7,085 nucleotides of DNA from Myxococcales bacterium. GTDB taxonomy: Bacteria > Myxococcota > Polyangia > Polyangiales > Polyangiaceae. The number at the start of each line of letters is the position of its first letter. Positions within the stretch are counted from its first letter, which is position 1. The notes below the pieces were generated by a model. It saw nothing but the letters and a program-made list of their open reading frames with translations, was not told the origin of the DNA and made no database searches. Location: assembly GCA_020430865.1 (NCBI GenBank), contig JAGQIY010000630.1:1-7085 (forward strand). The letters run 5' to 3'. Below, one piece after another: positions 5,242 to 7,085 of this stretch. The position numbers and the translations under genes are program-made.

Positions 5242-7047
5242 ATGAGTCAGCTCGAAGCGTTCCTGGTCTGGCTCGGAAAGCGGCGCGTCGGCTGGTGGGC
5301 CGCGTTGCTGGGTATGCTGCTGGCGCTTCCCAGCGTGTTCACGGGTCTGCAGACCGAGGACCACTACCACTTCAGCGCCGTCCAGCATGGGGTGGTCGAC
5401 CCTCCATGGCGCGTCAACCTGTTCAACTACATCAGCGGGAACGTTTCCGGGATCTATGGGCTGAAGGATTTCGGCACCATTCCCTGGTTCACCTTGAAAG
5501 ACTACAAGGTGAGCTTCTGGCGGCCGCTCACGTCCTTCACCCACTGGGTGGACTACCACTACTACCCGTCCGCACCCTGGCTCGCCCACGTTCAGAACCT
5601 GGCGTGGTATGCCTTACTTATCCTCGCGGTAACGGCGCTCTACCGGCGGCTGCTCGCGTCGCCCTGGCTCGTCGCGCTGTCGAGCCTGCTGTACGCCATG
5701 GACGACGCGCACGCGCACCCGGTGGGGTGGCTGGCGAACCGCAACGCCATCCTGGCCACGCTGTTCGGCGTGATCGCGCTCTTGGCGCACGACGTGTGGC
5801 GGCGCGCGACGGGACCGAGCTGGGTTCGCTACCTGGCGGCGGTTCTCGCCCCCGTGAGCCTCGGCCTGGGCCTCCTTTGCGGCGAGTTCGCCATCGGTGC
5901 CCTGGGCTACGTCGCGGCGCACTCCCTGCTGCTGGAACCGCGCGGAAATAGTCGAGGCATGGGCGTGCTGCGCAGAGTGCTGGTGCTGTTGCCCAGTCTC
6001 TGTGTTCTGGGCATCTGGTTCTTCTACTACCGCAAGCTCGGTCACGGCACCTACGGCACCGATTTCCACCTCGATCCGCTGGGCGACACCAAGCGCTTCG
6101 CCCTGGAGAGCCTGTGGCGGCTTCCGGCGCTGATCGCAGGACAGCTCTTCGGCATCGACTGCGAAGCCTGGTGGCGTCATTCCCCCCTGGTCGTGTACTC
6201 CCTCGCCGCGGTCGCCAGCGTCTTCATCCTCGCGTTCCTGTGGTGGCTGCGCCACAGCCTGCGTGACCCGAGCGCACGCTTCTGGCTCCTGGGAGCCGTC
6301 CTATCGACGCTCCCGGCGTGCGCCGCGATGCCGCAGGATCGCCTGCTGTTCTTCACTGGCGTGGGTGGCATGGCGATCGTTTCAATTGCCGTGCGGCAAG
6401 CGCTGGAGCAATCGAGGCAGCTCGATGCTCCGCGCCACCTGCTGGGGCGCATGGTCACCTTCGCGTTGCTGCTCGTCCACGGCGTGGTGGCGCCGATGAC
6501 CTTCCCCCAGCGGAGCCTGATCATGTATCGCTTCGGCAACGAGCTCGATCGCGTCGCCGAACGACTGATGTGGAGCCATCCGAACAGCGACGAGCAGCTG
6601 GTGCTGGTTGGCGGCCCCTCCTATTTCTACGTGGCGAGCCTGATCGGCCTGCGCGCGACCCGAAACATGCGGGTGCCTCGCCATGTCCGCATGTTGCACG
6701 CCGGTCGAGGCCCGGTGACGCTCGAGCGCCAGACCGAGCGGCAGCTGATCCTGGAAGCGCCCCACGGATTCTACTCGGATCCATTCGATGGCACCTACCG
6801 CGGACACCAGTACCCGATGCAGGTGGGCGAAGGACTGCAGCTCGCGGGCATGCTGATCATCGTGCGCGGAGTGGACGCCGAAGGCGTGCCCACGCGCATC
6901 GAGGTGAACCTGCAACGCCCGGTGAAGCGCGGCAACTACCACTTCATGCGCTGGCTGCCGCCACGACCCGGGGACGACAACGGCCAGTTCCTGACCTTCA
7001 AGCTGCCCGAGGTCGGCGGTAGCGTGGAGTTCCCGAGTGGCTACTGA
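5242..7047 (+). CDS. Polytopic GT-C-fold-like glycosyltransferase (TMTC/PMT-like) with soluble C-terminal domain
   Basis: The protein has 601 residues with about ten predicted membrane helices, including regions near 16-36, 119-137, 167-184, 195-213, 243-262, 317-336, 345-361, 369-385 and 404-419. After the first helix is an acidic pair in TEDHYHF (E39, D40), where GT-C enzymes carry their catalytic acidic residue. FWRPLTSFTHWVDY (92-105) and HPVGWLANRNAILATLF (159-175) resemble the YRPL and GRAELLA-type motifs of TMTC/PMT-related mannosyltransferases. Such enzymes transfer a sugar from a polyprenyl phosphate to protein or glycan on the outer face of the membrane. Residues about 421-601 form a soluble tail I do not recognise (GGPSYFYVASLIG, GFYSDPFDGTYRG), probably periplasmic. 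The ATG at 5242 is the only standard start in the frame after the stop at 5116, and the ribosome binding site is weak. The gene faces away from the GtrA/GT21 pair. Family placement is by motif; donor and acceptor are unknown. Confidence 0.75.
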   Translation: MSQLEAFLVWLGKRRVGWWAALLGMLLALPSVFTGLQTEDHYHFSAVQHGVVDPPWRVNLFNYISGNVSGIYGLKDFGTIPWFTLKDYKVSFWRPLTSFTHWVDYHYYPSAPWLAHVQNLAWYALLILAVTALYRRLLASPWLVALSSLLYAMDDAHAHPVGWLANRNAILATLFGVIALLAHDVWRRATGPSWVRYLAAVLAPVSLGLGLLCGEFAIGALGYVAAHSLLLEPRGNSRGMGVLRRVLVLLPSLCVLGIWFFYYRKLGHGTYGTDFHLDPLGDTKRFALESLWRLPALIAGQLFGIDCEAWWRHSPLVVYSLAAVASVFILAFLWWLRHSLRDPSARFWLLGAVLSTLPACAAMPQDRLLFFTGVGGMAIVSIAVRQALEQSRQLDAPRHLLGRMVTFALLLVHGVVAPMTFPQRSLIMYRFGNELDRVAERLMWSHPNSDEQLVLVGGPSYFYVASLIGLRATRNMRVPRHVRMLHAGRGPVTLERQTERQLILEAPHGFYSDPFDGTYRGHQYPMQVGEGLQLAGMLIIVRGVDAEGVPTRIEVNLQRPVKRGNYHFMRWLPPRPGDDNGQFLTFKLPEVGGSVEFPSGY

Positions 7048-7085
7048 GCGGCCGAAGCTGCAGCGCCTGCGCAGCTGGTCGAGCA
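7037..7085 (+). CDS. Probable start of a further gene, truncated by window end
   Basis: A GTG at 7037 opens a frame that stays open to the end of the window (16 complete codons, MATERPKLQRLRSWSS if GTG is read as Met). It overlaps the end of the GT-C-like gene by 11 bases. GGAG at 7026-7029 lies seven bases ahead, a good ribosome-binding distance, which suggests translational coupling. The visible part is basic and hydrophilic and too short to identify. Confidence 0.4.
   Translation, partial: MATERPKLQRLRSWSS

Noticed and set aside
5614..6942. Minus-strand open frames opposite the GT-C-like gene
   Set aside because: They are Gln/Arg/His-rich with no domains, lying antisense to a membrane protein with consistent hydrophobic segments.

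Overview
The window is high-GC DNA with dense gene packing. It carries a cysteine-rich tandem-repeat surface protein, a thrombospondin-type-3/OmpA outer-membrane protein, and envelope glycosylation genes. This combination suggests a Gram-negative deltaproteobacterium of the myxobacterial type (Myxococcota, perhaps Polyangiales). That is an inference from gene content and composition, as no marker gene is present.

Left third (1-3301, plus strand). A reading frame open at the left edge encodes a protein made of 43-residue, eight-cysteine modules. Twelve complete copies lie at 57-1604 and the tail of another precedes them. It ends in a beta-rich C-terminal domain. After 26 bases comes a complete gene for a secreted OmpA-family protein with a signal peptide, a beta-barrel-like region, calcium-binding type-3 thrombospondin motifs, a Pro-rich linker and a peptidoglycan-binding OmpA domain. 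The two are probably co-transcribed and both act in the envelope or outside the cell.

Middle (3302-4967, minus strand). Two tightly packed genes run leftward: a GtrA-family four-helix membrane protein, then a membrane glycosyltransferase of the ceramide glucosyltransferase/HpnI type (GT21-like). Both start codons can be fixed by clear AAGGAG ribosome binding sites, and both are shorter than the longest open frame. The glycosyltransferase stop codon directly abuts the OmpA-gene stop codon, so the convergent genes have no spacer.

Right part (4968-7085). A 274-base divergent intergenic region holds a good sigma-54-like promoter match facing the GtrA gene, and a small cluster of inverted and direct repeats facing the other way. 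Then comes a 601-residue polytopic protein resembling GT-C (TMTC/PMT-like) glycosyltransferases, with an unrecognised soluble C-terminal domain. The start of a further overlapping gene is probably present at the right edge.

Together, GtrA, the GT21-like enzyme and the GT-C-like protein have the parts of a lipid-carrier glycosylation system: loading of a sugar on a lipid, flipping, and transfer outside the cytoplasm. The loading enzyme is of an unusual family for that role. This assembly is a hypothesis. The individual family calls are much firmer.
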